Assembly: GCA_002280515.1 (NCBI GenBank)
Contig: NCEA01000010.1
Location: 1 to 64,000, forward strand
Source: Rhodobacterales bacterium 32-67-9
GTDB taxonomy: Bacteria > Pseudomonadota > Alphaproteobacteria > Rhodobacterales > Rhodobacteraceae
DNA length: 64,000 nt
Reading direction: 5' to 3'
Part shown: piece after piece, positions 25,389 through 34,403 of the stretch
How the letters are laid out: each line of letters begins with the position of its first letter
Position numbering within the stretch: the first letter of the stretch is position 1
Notes under the pieces: generated by a model
What the model saw: the letters and a program-made list of their open reading frames with translations, nothing else
The model's database searches: none
Told to the model about the DNA's origin: nothing
Translations under genes and position numbers: made by a program

Positions 25389-26192
25389 TCAGTCGGCGCC
25401 CGCGTAAGACCGCTCCGCCATCGCGACGAGGTCGGCGAAGACCTCCGGCGTGCCGGTGACCACCCGCCCGCCGCGCGCGACCATGTCGGCGGCGTCCTGA
25501 TCCTCGACAACGCCGCCCGCCTCGGCGACGAGAAGCTGTCCGGCGAGGCAGTCCCAGGCGTTCATGTGCTCCTCGACATAACCAAGAAGCTTGCCGCTCG
25601 CCACATAGGCCAGCGACTGCGCGCCGGAGGCATTGCGGTAGAAGACGCCGCCGGCGTCGATGACCTCGTTCACCAGCCGCTTGATCCCGCCGGTGCGCGT
25701 GCGCCCGGAAAACCCGACCCCGACCGAGCCGGTGCGGATGTCGCGCCCCCTCAGCACAGAGATGCGGCGGTCGTTGCAAAACGCCCCGCCGCCCCGGCGC
25801 GTGTGGTACATCTCGTCGTGGTTCGGGTCATGAATGACGCCGACCTCGGTCCGCTTTCCGACCACGCCCGCGAGAACCACGGTCCAGCCGGGAATGCCGT
25901 GGATGAAATTCGTGGTCCCGTCGATCGGGTCGATCACCCAGGTGAAGCCGCTGGTCCCGGCCTTCGGCTTGTCTTCCTCGCCGACGATCCCGTCATCCGG
26001 GAAGGCGTCGGCAATCGCTTTCCTGACGAATGCCTCGACGTTCTTGTCGGCTTCGGAGACGAAGTCCTGATGGCTCTTGACCTCGACCTCCAGCCCGTCG
26101 AAGCGACGAAAATAATCCAGCGCGACGGCACCTGCCTCTTGCGCGATGTGCCGTGCTTCGGCGTATCTTCTGTCGATGTCTTCCGCGTTCAT
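25389..26192 (-). CDS. inositol monophosphatase family protein
   Basis: A 267-residue Mg-dependent phosphatase of the FIG/IMPase superfamily. Metal ligands are visible: Glu72-Glu73-Asp74 (GEED), Asp88-Pro-Ile-Asp91-Gly-Thr (WVIDPIDGTTNFIHG) and Asp214 in WDCLAGQLLVAEAGG. Substrates of the family include inositol phosphates, sugar phosphates and 3'-phosphoadenosine phosphate; which one applies here is unknown. The ATG at 26192 has GGGGAC upstream. It converges on the Pho-box importer operon and diverges from a HAD phosphatase, so release of phosphate from an imported ester is a plausible job. Confidence 0.85.
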   Translation of the reverse strand: MNAEDIDRRYAEARHIAQEAGAVALDYFRRFDGLEVEVKSHQDFVSEADKNVEAFVRKAIADAFPDDGIVGEEDKPKAGTSGFTWVIDPIDGTTNFIHGIPGWTVVLAGVVGKRTEVGVIHDPNHDEMYHTRRGGGAFCNDRRISVLRGRDIRTGSVGVGFSGRTRTGGIKRLVNEVIDAGGVFYRNASGAQSLAYVASGKLLGYVEEHMNAWDCLAGQLLVAEAGGVVEDQDAADMVARGGRVVTGTPEVFADLVAMAERSYAGAD

Positions 26193-26260
26193 ACCCGTCC
26201 CCATTCGTTTCACCGTGCTGCGGGCACGCTAGCAGCATGATCGACAGGACGCGATATGTG

Positions 26261-26932
26261 ATGTTCGATCCCTCGCCGTTTCGGGCGGCGATCTTCGACC
26301 TCGACGGAACGCTCGTGCACAGCGAGCATGTCTGGGAGAGGGCGAAGGTCGAGGTGACCGCGCGCTACGGCAAGCGGCCGAGCCGCGCGCTGCTTGACGC
26401 CCATGTCGGGCGGGGGCTGAAGGACTTCCTCGACGAGCTCTTCGGGATGCCGCTGACGCCCGAGATGCGCCGCGCCATCGGTGACCAGATCGGGGCAGAG
26501 GCCGATCTCTGGCTGGACCGGCTGCGCGAACCGGTTCCCGGCGCGCGCGACTGGCTGCTGGCCCATGCCGAGGCGGGCCGCCGGATCGCTGTGTGCTCAT
26601 CGTCGCCGCGCCGCCACATCGACGGCGCGCTTGAAATGCTGGCGATCCGCGACATCGTCGAACTGTCGGTCTCGGGTGCCGAACTGCCGGTCGGCAAGCC
26701 TGACCCTCTGCCCTTCTTGACCACGCTGAACGCCCTCGGCCTCGCCGCCGCGGAGGCTTTCGCAGTCGAGGATTCCGTTGCCGGCGCCACCTCCGCTTCC
26801 AGGGCCGGGCTTTTCACCATCGCCATCGGCCCCGGTTGCACCGGCCCCGCCTACAACTTCTGCCCGATCCGCGCGGAAACCTACGCGGATCTCCATCCGA
26901 CCCGGATCACAGCGACAGGAGTGCAATCCTAG
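26261..26932 (+). CDS. HAD superfamily phosphatase (subfamily IA)
   Basis: A 223-residue HAD hydrolase with all four motifs: IFDLDGTLVHSE (nucleophile and acid-base Asp), CSSSPRRH, GKPDPLPFL and FAVEDSVAGATSA. A helical C1 cap lies between motifs 1 and 2 (residues about 20-90), as in phosphoglycolate phosphatase and beta-phosphoglucomutase relatives. The ATG at 26261 is chosen for AGGA upstream; ATG at 26237 is an alternative. It precedes phnD by 54 bases in the same direction and diverges from the inositol-phosphatase-like gene. Confidence 0.83.
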   Translation: MFDPSPFRAAIFDLDGTLVHSEHVWERAKVEVTARYGKRPSRALLDAHVGRGLKDFLDELFGMPLTPEMRRAIGDQIGAEADLWLDRLREPVPGARDWLLAHAEAGRRIAVCSSSPRRHIDGALEMLAIRDIVELSVSGAELPVGKPDPLPFLTTLNALGLAAAEAFAVEDSVAGATSASRAGLFTIAIGPGCTGPAYNFCPIRAETYADLHPTRITATGVQS

Positions 26933-26986
26933 CCCCGCCGGTTCACCGGCATTCCACCCCAAAGACCAACCAACGAGGAGGAAGAC

Positions 26987-27961
26987 ATGACCCTATCCAA
27001 GCTGCTCTCGACGGTGGCGACCGCCGCCGTCTTCGCCTGGGCCGCACTGCCGGCCGCCGCGCAGGATTGCCCGCGCGGCGATCTCGACGCCCGCTTCTGC
27101 GACACGGACGGCGACCTGATCGCCGACATCCCGACCGATCCGGCCCAGCAGATCGACCCCGACGAGTTGATCTTCGCCTATACGCCGGTCGAGGATCCCG
27201 CCGTCTACAAGACCGCGTGGTCAGATTTCCTCACGCATCTCGAAGCCAAGACCGGCAAGAAGGTGATCTTCTTCCCGGTCCAGTCGAACGCCGCCCAGAT
27301 CGAGGCGATGCGTTCGGGGCGCCTGCACATCGCCGGCTTCAATACCGGGTCGAACCCTCTGGCCGTGAACTGCGCGGGCTTCCGGCCCTTCACCATCATG
27401 GCCGGCCTCGATGGCAGTTTCGGTTATGAGATGGAGATCGTCACCTATCCCGGATCGGGAATCGAGAAGGTCGAGGACATCAAGGGCAAGCAGATGGCCT
27501 TCACCTCGGAAACTTCGAATTCCGGCTTCAAGGCGCCCTCGGCGATCCTCAAGGCCGATTACGGCATGATCGCCGGCACCGATTTCGAACCGGTCTTCTC
27601 GGGCAAGCACGACAACTCGATCCTCGGCGTCGCCAACAAGGACTACCCGGCGGCGGCCATCGCCAACTCGGTCATGCACCGGATGCTCGAACGCGAGGTG
27701 ATCAAGCCCGATCAGGTCGTCTCGATCTACAAGTCGCAGACCTTTCCCACGACCGGCTTCGGCGTCGTCTATAACCTCAAGCCCGAGTTGCAGGAGCAGA
27801 TCCGCGACGCCTTCTTCAGCTTCGAATGGGACGGCACGACCCTTCAGACAGAGTTCGAGAAATCCGGCGAGGGCCAGTTCCTCGAGATGAACTACAAGGA
27901 TTTCTGGGACGTGATCCGCAAGATCGACACGGCCAACGGCGTCAGCTACGCCTGCGAATGA
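26987..27961 (+). CDS. phnD: phosphonate/phosphate ABC transporter substrate-binding protein (PhnD)
   Basis: A 324-residue periplasmic binding protein with signal peptide ending AAAQD. The PhnD core is plain: LIFAYTPVEDPAVYKTAWSDFLTHLEAKTGKKVIFFPVQSNAAQIEAMRSGRLHIAGFNTGSNP, later GKQMAFTSETSNSGFKAPS. Between the signal peptide and the core is a short insert, CDTDGDLIAD (residues 38-47), shaped like a calcium-binding DxDxDxxxD loop, with Cys28 and Cys38 possibly forming a disulfide. Good GAGGAGG ribosome site. It starts a phnD-phnC-phnE-phnE-HAD operon. The ligand may be a phosphonate, phosphite or phosphate ester; no C-P lyase genes are in the window. Confidence 0.88.
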   Translation: MTLSKLLSTVATAAVFAWAALPAAAQDCPRGDLDARFCDTDGDLIADIPTDPAQQIDPDELIFAYTPVEDPAVYKTAWSDFLTHLEAKTGKKVIFFPVQSNAAQIEAMRSGRLHIAGFNTGSNPLAVNCAGFRPFTIMAGLDGSFGYEMEIVTYPGSGIEKVEDIKGKQMAFTSETSNSGFKAPSAILKADYGMIAGTDFEPVFSGKHDNSILGVANKDYPAAAIANSVMHRMLEREVIKPDQVVSIYKSQTFPTTGFGVVYNLKPELQEQIRDAFFSFEWDGTTLQTEFEKSGEGQFLEMNYKDFWDVIRKIDTANGVSYACE

Positions 27962-28018
27962 TCCGGACCGGCGGCGGTCTTCGGATCGCCGCCTCTCTCG
28001 CAAGACAAAGGGGCAGGC

Positions 28019-28807
28019 ATGCTGAGGCTGGAAAAGCTGACCAAGACCTATCGCACCGGCGATCAGGCACTGAAGGCGGTCGATCTCGAGGTACCGAAGG
28101 GCCAGGTCCTGGCGCTGATCGGACCCTCGGGCGCGGGCAAATCGACGCTGATCCGCTGCATCAACCGGCTGGTGGAACCGACGAGCGGCAAGGTCTGGCT
28201 CGGCGATGTGGAACTGACCGGGCTCGGTGCCGCGGCGCTCCGGCGCGAGCGGCGGCGGATGGGGATGATCTTTCAGGAATACGCGCTGGTCGAACGGCTG
28301 ACGGTGATGGAGAACGTGCTCTCGGGCCGGCTCGGCTATGTCGGCTTCTGGCGCAGCTTCACCCGGCGTTACCCGCAGTCGGACGTGGACGAGGCCTTCC
28401 GGCTTCTCGACCGTGTCGGGCTGGTGGAGATGGCCGACAAGCGCGCCGATGAGCTTTCGGGCGGCCAGCGCCAGCGGGTCGGCATCTGCCGGGCCCTGAT
28501 CCAGAATCCCGCGCTCCTGCTCGTCGACGAACCGACCGCGTCGCTCGACCCGAAGACCTCGCGCCAGATCATGCGGCTGATCTGCGAGCTTTGCGCCGAG
28601 CGCGGCCTTGCCGCGATCATCAACATCCACGATGTCGCCCTCGCGCAGATGTTCGTCGCCCGCGTCATCGGCCTGCGCTTCGGCGCGGTCGAGTTCGACG
28701 GTGCGCCGGACGCCCTGACGCCCGAAGTGCTGACCACGATCTACGGCGAGGAAGACTGGCAGGCGACGATCCGCAAGGTTGACGAGGAAGAGGAGGTTCA
28801 GGCATGA
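28019..28807 (+). CDS. phnC: phosphonate ABC transporter ATP-binding protein (PhnC)
   Basis: A 262-residue ATPase of the PhnC family: Walker [23 protein letters not shown], signature [19 protein letters not shown], Walker [22 protein letters not shown]-loop [12 protein letters not shown]. The characteristic PhnC segment [30 protein letters not shown] is present. It partners the PhnE-type permeases that follow; its stop overlaps the first permease start by four bases. Confidence 0.92.
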   Translation: MLRLEKLTKTYRTGDQALKAVDLEVPKGQVLALIGPSGAGKSTLIRCINRLVEPTSGKVWLGDVELTGLGAAALRRERRRMGMIFQEYALVERLTVMENVLSGRLGYVGFWRSFTRRYPQSDVDEAFRLLDRVGLVEMADKRADELSGGQRQRVGICRALIQNPALLLVDEPTASLDPKTSRQIMRLICELCAERGLAAIINIHDVALAQMFVARVIGLRFGAVEFDGAPDALTPEVLTTIYGEEDWQATIRKVDEEEEVQA

Positions 28808-29616
28808 GCGCCGCGCTCGACGCCCGCCTCGGCCAGCCCTGGAAGAAACCGCCACTGATCAAGCGCGCCTGGCTGCGCTGGGGCCTTGGCATCGGTGCGG
28901 TCATCTACCTCGCACTCGCCATCGCCTCGATTGAAGTGAACTGGAGCCGGGTCTGGGAAGGGCTCGACCGGGGCGGCGCCTTCATCGCCTCCTTCGCGAC
29001 CCCGGATTTCCTGACCCGCTGGAGTGATATTCGCGACGGCATGCTGGAAAGCATCATCATGACGGTCGCGGCCTCGGTCGTCGGCATCCTGATCTCGATC
29101 CCCATCGGCCTCGGGGCCGCACGCAACATCGCCCCCCTGCCCGTCTATGTGATCTGCCGCGGCATCGTCGCGATCAGCCGCGCGCTTCAGGAGGTCATCG
29201 TCGCGATCCTGCTCGTGGCGATCTTCGGCTTCGGCCCGCTCGCCGGGTTCCTGACGCTCAGCTTCGCGACCATCGGCTTTCTGTCGAAACTCCTCGCCGA
29301 GGATATCGAGAGCATGGACAAGGTCCAGGCCGAGGCGATCCGCGCGACCGGGTCTAGCTGGATCCAGTGGATCAACTACGGCGTCCAGCCGCAGGTCATG
29401 CCGCGCCTCATCGGCCTGTCGATGTACCGGCTCGACATCAATTTCCGCGAAAGCGCGATCCTCGGCCTCGTCGGCGCGGGCGGCATCGGGGCGACGCTGA
29501 ACACCGCCTTCGACCGCTATGAGTTCGACACCGCCGCCGCGATCCTGATCATCATCATCGGCACGGTGATGGCGCTTGAATACCTCTCCGGCATCATCCG
29601 CGGGAGGGTCCAGTAA
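28804..29616 (+). CDS. phnE: phosphonate ABC transporter permease (PhnE, first copy)
   Basis: A 270-residue inner-membrane permease with about six helices. The EAA region reads [53 protein letters not shown], diagnostic of PhnE. The N-terminal cytoplasmic lead is about 35 residues long. Coupled by overlap to phnC upstream and to the second permease downstream (shared base at 29616). The two permeases probably form a heterodimer in the membrane. Confidence 0.9.
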   Translation: MSAALDARLGQPWKKPPLIKRAWLRWGLGIGAVIYLALAIASIEVNWSRVWEGLDRGGAFIASFATPDFLTRWSDIRDGMLESIIMTVAASVVGILISIPIGLGAARNIAPLPVYVICRGIVAISRALQEVIVAILLVAIFGFGPLAGFLTLSFATIGFLSKLLAEDIESMDKVQAEAIRATGSSWIQWINYGVQPQVMPRLIGLSMYRLDINFRESAILGLVGAGGIGATLNTAFDRYEFDTAAAILIIIIGTVMALEYLSGIIRGRVQ

Positions 29617-30434
29617 TGCCCGTCAGCACGACCGCGACCGGCCAGAAGGCCTGGCAACTCCGCAACCGCGAGGAAAGTCTGATCCGCTGGGCCGCCTGGA
29701 TGGCCGGCACGATCGTCTTTCTCTGGTGCTGGAAGCAGATATCGGACGCCACGACCTGGTTCTTCGTCCAGGACGCGCCGGCCATCGCCGGCGATATCCT
29801 GGCGCGCGCCACGCCGCCGCGCTGGAGCTACATGGAAAAGCTCTGGTGGCCGATCTGGGACACGCTGAACATCGCCACGCTCGGCACCATCGGCGCGCTC
29901 TTCCTCGCGGTGCCGGTGGCGTTCCTCGCCGCCCGCAATACCACGCCCTCGGTGCGCTTCGTCCGCCCCATCGCGCTTCTGATCATCGTCTCGACCCGCT
30001 CGATCAACTCGCTGATCTGGGCGCTTCTCCTCATCGCGATCATCGGACCCGGCGTCTTCGCCGGCGTCATCTCCATCGCCATCCGCTCGATCGGCTTCTG
30101 CGCGAAACTGCTCTACGAGGCGATCGAGGAGATCGACAAGTCCCAGGTCGAGGCGGTCAGCGCGACAGGTGCCAGCCCGATGCAGGTCATGGCCTACGGG
30201 ATCGTGCCGCAAATCCTGCCGGCCTTCGCAGGCGTCGCGGTCTTCCGCTGGGATATCAACATCCGCGAATCCACCGTGCTTGGCCTCGTCGGGGCGGGCG
30301 GGATCGGATTGCAGCTTCAGGCCTCGCTCAACACGCTCGCCTGGCCGCAGGTCTCGCTGATCCTGCTGGTGATCCTCTTCGCGGTCGTCGTGTCCGAATG
30401 GGTCTCGGCCAGGGTCCGGGGCGCGATCATCTGA
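29616..30434 (+). CDS. phnE: phosphonate ABC transporter permease (PhnE, second copy)
   Basis: A 272-residue permease related to the preceding gene, with [53 protein letters not shown] as EAA block. The N-terminal third (WKQISDATTWFFVQDAPAIAGDILARATPPRWSY) is a periplasmic stretch longer than in the first copy. The start shares a base with the first permease stop and its own stop TGA shares a base with the next ATG, so all four transporter genes and the HAD gene form one coupled operon. Confidence 0.9.
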   Translation: MPVSTTATGQKAWQLRNREESLIRWAAWMAGTIVFLWCWKQISDATTWFFVQDAPAIAGDILARATPPRWSYMEKLWWPIWDTLNIATLGTIGALFLAVPVAFLAARNTTPSVRFVRPIALLIIVSTRSINSLIWALLLIAIIGPGVFAGVISIAIRSIGFCAKLLYEAIEEIDKSQVEAVSATGASPMQVMAYGIVPQILPAFAGVAVFRWDINIRESTVLGLVGAGGIGLQLQASLNTLAWPQVSLILLVILFAVVVSEWVSARVRGAII

Positions 30435-31339
30435 TGCGCGGTGTCATCGACGCCGCCGCGGCCTTCGCCGCCTACGAGGCCGTGCGCCACCGCCTGCCCG
30501 AGGCCGCCTTTCCGGCGAGGGCGACGGCGGTCGCGAACCTCCTGGCGCTGGCGGATATGGCCGATGTGTTCCTGCTCGACGCCTTCGGCGTCCTCAACGT
30601 CGGGAACCGGCCAATCCCCGGCGCGCGCGCGGCGATCGCCGCGCTCCGCCGGGCCGGCAAGCGGGTGATCGTGGTCTCGAACGCGGCGAGTTACTGCAAG
30701 CGCGTGCAGGTCGACCACTACCGGCGCATCGGATTCGACTTCGTGGAAGAGGATGTGATCTCCTCCCGCGACGCATTGCTGGAGGAGCTGCGGCGCCGGC
30801 CGCCCTGCCGCTCGGGCATGATGGCGCCGCGCGCGGGCGGGCGCGAAGGGATCGAACATCTCGACGCGGACTTTCTCGAGGACGATGCCGGCGCCTACGC
30901 GGCGGCGGAGGCGTTCCTGTTGCTCGGTTCGTGCGAGTGGACGGAGGACCGCCAGGGCCTCCTGTTGCAAAGCCTGACACAACGCCCGCGCCAGGTTCTC
31001 GTCGGCAATCCCGACATCGTGGCGCCACGCGAAAAGGGCCTCTCGCCGGGGCCAGGCCACTACGCCCACCGCATCGCGGATGCGACCGGGATCGAGCCGG
31101 AGTTCTTCGGCAAACCCTTCGGCGCGATCTTCGACCTCGCACTTGCTTGCTGTCCGGGCGTGGCGCCACGGCGGGTCGTCATGGTCGGCGATACGCTCCA
31201 GACCGACATCCTCGGTGGCGCGGCGGCGGGTCTCAGAACCGCGCTGGTCACCGGGCACGGCGCGCTTGCCGGTCTCGACCCGACGGTTGCGATCGACGGA
31301 TCCGGGATCGTGCCGGATTTCATCCTGCCTTCGATCTGA
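30434..31339 (+). CDS. HAD-IIA family hydrolase-like protein (TIGR01459 type)
   Basis: A 301-residue NagD-like HAD protein of subfamily IIA. Motif 1 is FLLDAFGVLNVG with nucleophile Asp49, but the usual second Asp two residues on is Phe51, as in the TIGR01459 group (DxWG/DAFG types). Motif 2 is VVSNAASYCK, and motifs 3/4 include FGKPFGAIFDLAL and VMVGDTLQTDILGGAAAG. A C2 cap lies between about residues 100 and 210. It ends the phn-type operon and may process the imported phosphorus compound, but loss of the acid-base Asp makes ordinary phosphatase activity uncertain. Confidence 0.8.
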   Translation: MRGVIDAAAAFAAYEAVRHRLPEAAFPARATAVANLLALADMADVFLLDAFGVLNVGNRPIPGARAAIAALRRAGKRVIVVSNAASYCKRVQVDHYRRIGFDFVEEDVISSRDALLEELRRRPPCRSGMMAPRAGGREGIEHLDADFLEDDAGAYAAAEAFLLLGSCEWTEDRQGLLLQSLTQRPRQVLVGNPDIVAPREKGLSPGPGHYAHRIADATGIEPEFFGKPFGAIFDLALACCPGVAPRRVVMVGDTLQTDILGGAAAGLRTALVTGHGALAGLDPTVAIDGSGIVPDFILPSI

Positions 31340-31917
31340 CGCGAAACCGGGCCAGGAACCAGGCGTCCCACCGCCCCCGCACGGCGATTCCCTTCCCGGA
31401 ACAGCGCCCGCCGGGCCACCGGGAATCGGTGCGGCCCGCCCCAGTCATCAAGTGATTTCCCCGTGAAAGCCTCTAAAAACGCTGTGTTTCCAATAAGTAG
31501 ACGGTACAATCGGGCAATCGTGCCACAATTAAATACATCCTTAGGGTTAATGCGCCCCGCTGCTCCGTCAACAATCGAAGCCGCCAGTCCGAGCAATGCC
31601 GCGAGAGCGCGGGCCTGTTGACGTCGGATTGTTTCCGACACGCCGATTTTCCACACGCATAGGTTAACGTGGCGGCAACCTCAGCCTCTTAACCCTGCCA
31701 GAATTCAGAAGAAACACGCCATAGACCGGCCAGATTCACCTCCTCTTTACTGTGTTGTCAGCGGCGTCGTTGCCCCTGGCGGTTTTATGAGTGGCTTGGT
31801 CTGTCTGTGCGAGTGCGGCCGACACCTTTTTTGTCGGCATCCACTTCCCTGCCAGGGCGAATAGCTCCGCCCCGGCATCCGGGTGCGGGTGATCGTAACC
31901 AGTCATTGTAGGACGTT
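31340..31917. other. 578-base intergenic stretch, partly AT-richer, with hairpins
   Basis: No gene was recognised. The part from about 31460 to 31770 is visibly richer in A and T than its surroundings. Two hairpins stand out: GTCGGA/TCCGAC (31623-31639) and GCCGACA/TGTCGGC (31818-31838) whose loop contains a T-run. A leftward open frame crossing from the HAD gene into this stretch has no ribosome site or family match. The region likely carries the promoter and a long leader of the Hint-domain gene, or a small RNA. Confidence 0.4.
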
Positions 31918-32454
31918 ATGGAACAAAATGACTTTTCAAGGACCGACGCGGGCACGAATTTGAAGCCTGCGGGGGCGGCGATCCGGCCAGAATCGGGTCG
32001 CCGCGCCCCTCGCCTGCCGCCGGTGCGCTGGACCTTGCCCGGCTTTTGCGGCGGTGCGCGGATCACTACCTCGTTCGGTGACCTGCCGATCCAGGCCCTG
32101 CGCCGGCGCGATCCTCTGCGCACGGTCCACGGCACGCTCGCGACTGTCGAATGGATCGACTGCATCCAGCTCGACGAAGAGTTTCTGCAATCCAATCCCG
32201 ACGCGCTGCCGGTCCGCATCTCGGCCGGCGCGTTCGGCGGCGGCAAGCCGGAGCGTGACCTCGTCGTGTCGCCACACCAGCTCGTCAATGTCAGCCCCAG
32301 CCAGTATCGGCAGGATTTCCGCCTTGCGCGCGACCTGACCGACCGGCCCGGAATCCTGCGCCAACCCGACTTGCTGATCCGCTACCACGTCTTTCACTGC
32401 GCCACGCCGGCCACGGTGATCGTCGAAGGGCTCTGCGTCAGCGTCAGCCCCTGA
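31918..32454 (+). CDS. Hint-domain protein (Hint_2 type)
   Basis: A 178-residue protein. From residue 42 it shows a Hint (hedgehog/intein) domain: FCGGARITTSFGDLPIQALRRRDPLRTVHGTLATVEWID, with Cys44 as candidate nucleophile of block A and VVSPHQLV (His120) as block B. The rest matches the short stand-alone Hint_2 proteins frequent in Rhodobacteraceae, usually found at the C-terminus of large secreted repeat proteins. No signal peptide or partner extein is present, so processing activity is doubtful. AGGACG precedes the ATG. It converges on rlmE with six bases between them. Confidence 0.72.
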   Translation: MEQNDFSRTDAGTNLKPAGAAIRPESGRRAPRLPPVRWTLPGFCGGARITTSFGDLPIQALRRRDPLRTVHGTLATVEWIDCIQLDEEFLQSNPDALPVRISAGAFGGGKPERDLVVSPHQLVNVSPSQYRQDFRLARDLTDRPGILRQPDLLIRYHVFHCATPATVIVEGLCVSVSP

Positions 32455-32460
32455 ACCGGC

Positions 32461-33201
32461 TCACTCGATGGCCTCTTGCGCATCCGGCACGCCGCGAAAG
32501 CCGGTCGCCACGACGAATTTCTCCGAACTGTCAGCGCGGCTGGCCGGTGGCTTGACGTTCGCGACCTTGGTGAAGGCGCGCTTCAGAAGCGTCTGCAATT
32601 CGTTCTCCGCACCACCCGCCAGCACCTTGGCAACGAAGGTGCCGCCCTCTTCGAGAACGTCGAAAGCGAAATGCGCCGCCGCCTCGCACAGCGCCACGAT
32701 GCGCAGGTGATCGGTGCCCTTGTGGCCGGACGAGGCCGCCGCCATGTCGGACATCACCACGTCGGCCCGGCCGCCGAGCCAGCCCTTGACCCGGTCATCG
32801 GCATCGTCATCGAGGAAATCGAGCTGGTGAATCTCCGCCCCGGCGATCGGCTCCACCTCCTGCAGGTCGATACCGAGCACCCGACCGACCTTCTTGCCGG
32901 ACTTCTGCCCCAGCGCATTCACCCGCTCCACCGCGACCTGGCACCAGCCGCCCGGCGCGCAGCCGAGATCGACGACCCGCGCACCGGGCACGAGAAAACG
33001 GAACTTGTCGTCCAGTTCGAGGATCTTGAAGGCCGCGCGGCCGCGATACCCTTCCTTCTTCGCCCGCTGCACGTAAGGATCATTCAACTGACGCTCCAGC
33101 CAGAGCGTCGAGGAGAGCTTGCGCCCCTTCGCGGTCTTCACCCGCACCCGCAGGTCGCGCTGCCCGCGCCCCGAAGTCTTGCCCGACGGCGTCTTGGTCA
33201 T
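32461..33201 (-). CDS. rlmE: 23S rRNA 2'-O-methyltransferase RlmE (FtsJ/RrmJ)
   Basis: A 246-residue SAM-dependent methyltransferase modifying U2552 in the 23S rRNA A-loop. After a basic N-terminus comes [34 protein letters not shown] (with the first catalytic Lys), then [15 protein letters not shown] (SAM site) and [27 protein letters not shown]. The alphaproteobacterial form has an insert [16 protein letters not shown], seen here. The ATG at 33201 has GAGGAG eight bases upstream. It lies 89 bases downstream of the ppx/gppA gene in the same direction. Confidence 0.93.
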   Translation of the reverse strand: MTKTPSGKTSGRGQRDLRVRVKTAKGRKLSSTLWLERQLNDPYVQRAKKEGYRGRAAFKILELDDKFRFLVPGARVVDLGCAPGGWCQVAVERVNALGQKSGKKVGRVLGIDLQEVEPIAGAEIHQLDFLDDDADDRVKGWLGGRADVVMSDMAAASSGHKGTDHLRIVALCEAAAHFAFDVLEEGGTFVAKVLAGGAENELQTLLKRAFTKVANVKPPASRADSSEKFVVATGFRGVPDAQEAIE

Positions 33202-33290
33202 ACGACCGCTCCTCAGCCCATTCACCTTGCTGCAAATACCTAATGCGCGCCGGCGCCGCAATCGGACGGCCCGGGGCGCGCGAGGCGCGG

Positions 33291-34403
33291 TCAGAACGGC
33301 CCGTCCTCCAGCACGCCGTCCGCCGACATCTGCGCGTAAAGCAGGCCCTCGCGCAGGCCGCGGTCCGCGACCGACAGCCGGTCGGTCGGCCAGATCCGCA
33401 TCAGCGCCTGCAAAATCGCCGCGCCCGACATGATCAGCGAATGCCGGTCGCGGCCGATGCGCGGATCGTTGCGCCGCCCGGCCGGTCCCATGCTGAGGTA
33501 ATCGCGGATCACCCGGTCGATCTGGTCCGAGGTCATCCTGAGCCCGTCGACCTTGGTCCGGTCATAGCGCTTCAGTCCCAGATGGCTCGCCGCCACCGTG
33601 GTGACGGTGCCGGAGGTGCCGATGATCTGGAACCCCTCGCGCGGCTGGCTGGCATTGTAGGGCGAGAAATCGGCGAGGTTCTCCTCGAAATACCAGCTCA
33701 TCAGCGCGAAGCGCGCGGCGTCGTCCTCGACGTCGGAGAACTGGTCCTTCAGCGTCGCGACCCCGAGCGGTACGGAAATCCAGTCGACGACCTTGGCCGC
33801 CGGGAACGGGCTTTCGGGCGGGTGGAACCCGGCATGAAGCCGCATGATCGCCCGCGGCCGTTCGTTTCGCGGCACGGCGGAAAGGTCGATCCACACCAAC
33901 TCGGTCGAACCGCCGCCGATATCGACGACCAGAAGCTGCTCGGTCTTGGTCGAAACCAGCGGCGCGCAGGACACGACCGCCAGCCGCGCCTCCTCCTCGG
34001 GCTGGATGATCTCCAGCGGCAACTGGGTTTCGCGGGCGACGAGACGCAGGAACTCTCCGGCGTTCTTCGCGCGGCGGCAGGCCTCGGTCGCCACCAGCCG
34101 CATCCGCTTCACCTCGTGCTGTTCGATCTTGCGCCTGCAGATCTGCAGCGCCTGCACCGTCCGCGCCATGGAGGAACGGCCGAGTCGCCCCGACGCTTCC
34201 AGCCCGTGACCGAGCTGTACCGATTTCGAAAAGCTGTCCACGACATGAAACTGACTGCCCTTCGGCTGGGCAATCAGCATCCGACAGCTGTTCGTTCCCA
34301 GATCCAGCGCCGCATAAAGCTGCGCAGGGTCGGGTCGTGGGGTGCCGGGCGGCTCTACCGATCTCGGGAACGCGCCCGCACCTCCGGGACGCCTGGGCGC
34401 CAT
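33291..34403 (-). CDS. Ppx/GppA family phosphatase
   Basis: A 370-residue member of the actin-like ASKHA fold that hydrolyses terminal phosphate of polyphosphate or pppGpp. The phosphate-1 motif is [15 protein letters not shown], the phosphate-2 motif is [17 protein letters not shown], and [17 protein letters not shown] and [16 protein letters not shown] are family blocks. The proline-rich N-terminal 28 residues are extra. The C-terminal HD-like half of long Ppx enzymes is missing, giving the short form common in Rhodobacteraceae. GGAGGGC precedes the ATG. Upstream of rlmE. Confidence 0.86.
   Translation of the reverse strand: MAPRRPGGAGAFPRSVEPPGTPRPDPAQLYAALDLGTNSCRMLIAQPKGSQFHVVDSFSKSVQLGHGLEASGRLGRSSMARTVQALQICRRKIEQHEVKRMRLVATEACRRAKNAGEFLRLVARETQLPLEIIQPEEEARLAVVSCAPLVSTKTEQLLVVDIGGGSTELVWIDLSAVPRNERPRAIMRLHAGFHPPESPFPAAKVVDWISVPLGVATLKDQFSDVEDDAARFALMSWYFEENLADFSPYNASQPREGFQIIGTSGTVTTVAASHLGLKRYDRTKVDGLRMTSDQIDRVIRDYLSMGPAGRRNDPRIGRDRHSLIMSGAAILQALMRIWPTDRLSVADRGLREGLLYAQMSADGVLEDGPF

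Noticed and set aside
20458-31339. Search for a direct repeat of the tRNA-Ser 3' end (attachment site) flanking the phosphorus locus
   Set aside because: No second copy of the tRNA-Ser 3' segment was seen near 31.3-31.9 kb and no integrase is present, so a classical integrated island is not supported.
31060-31656. Leftward frame crossing the end of the HAD-IIA gene and the AT-richer gap, considered as an integrase or transposase remnant
   Set aside because: No recombinase motif, no inverted repeats and no ribosome site were found.
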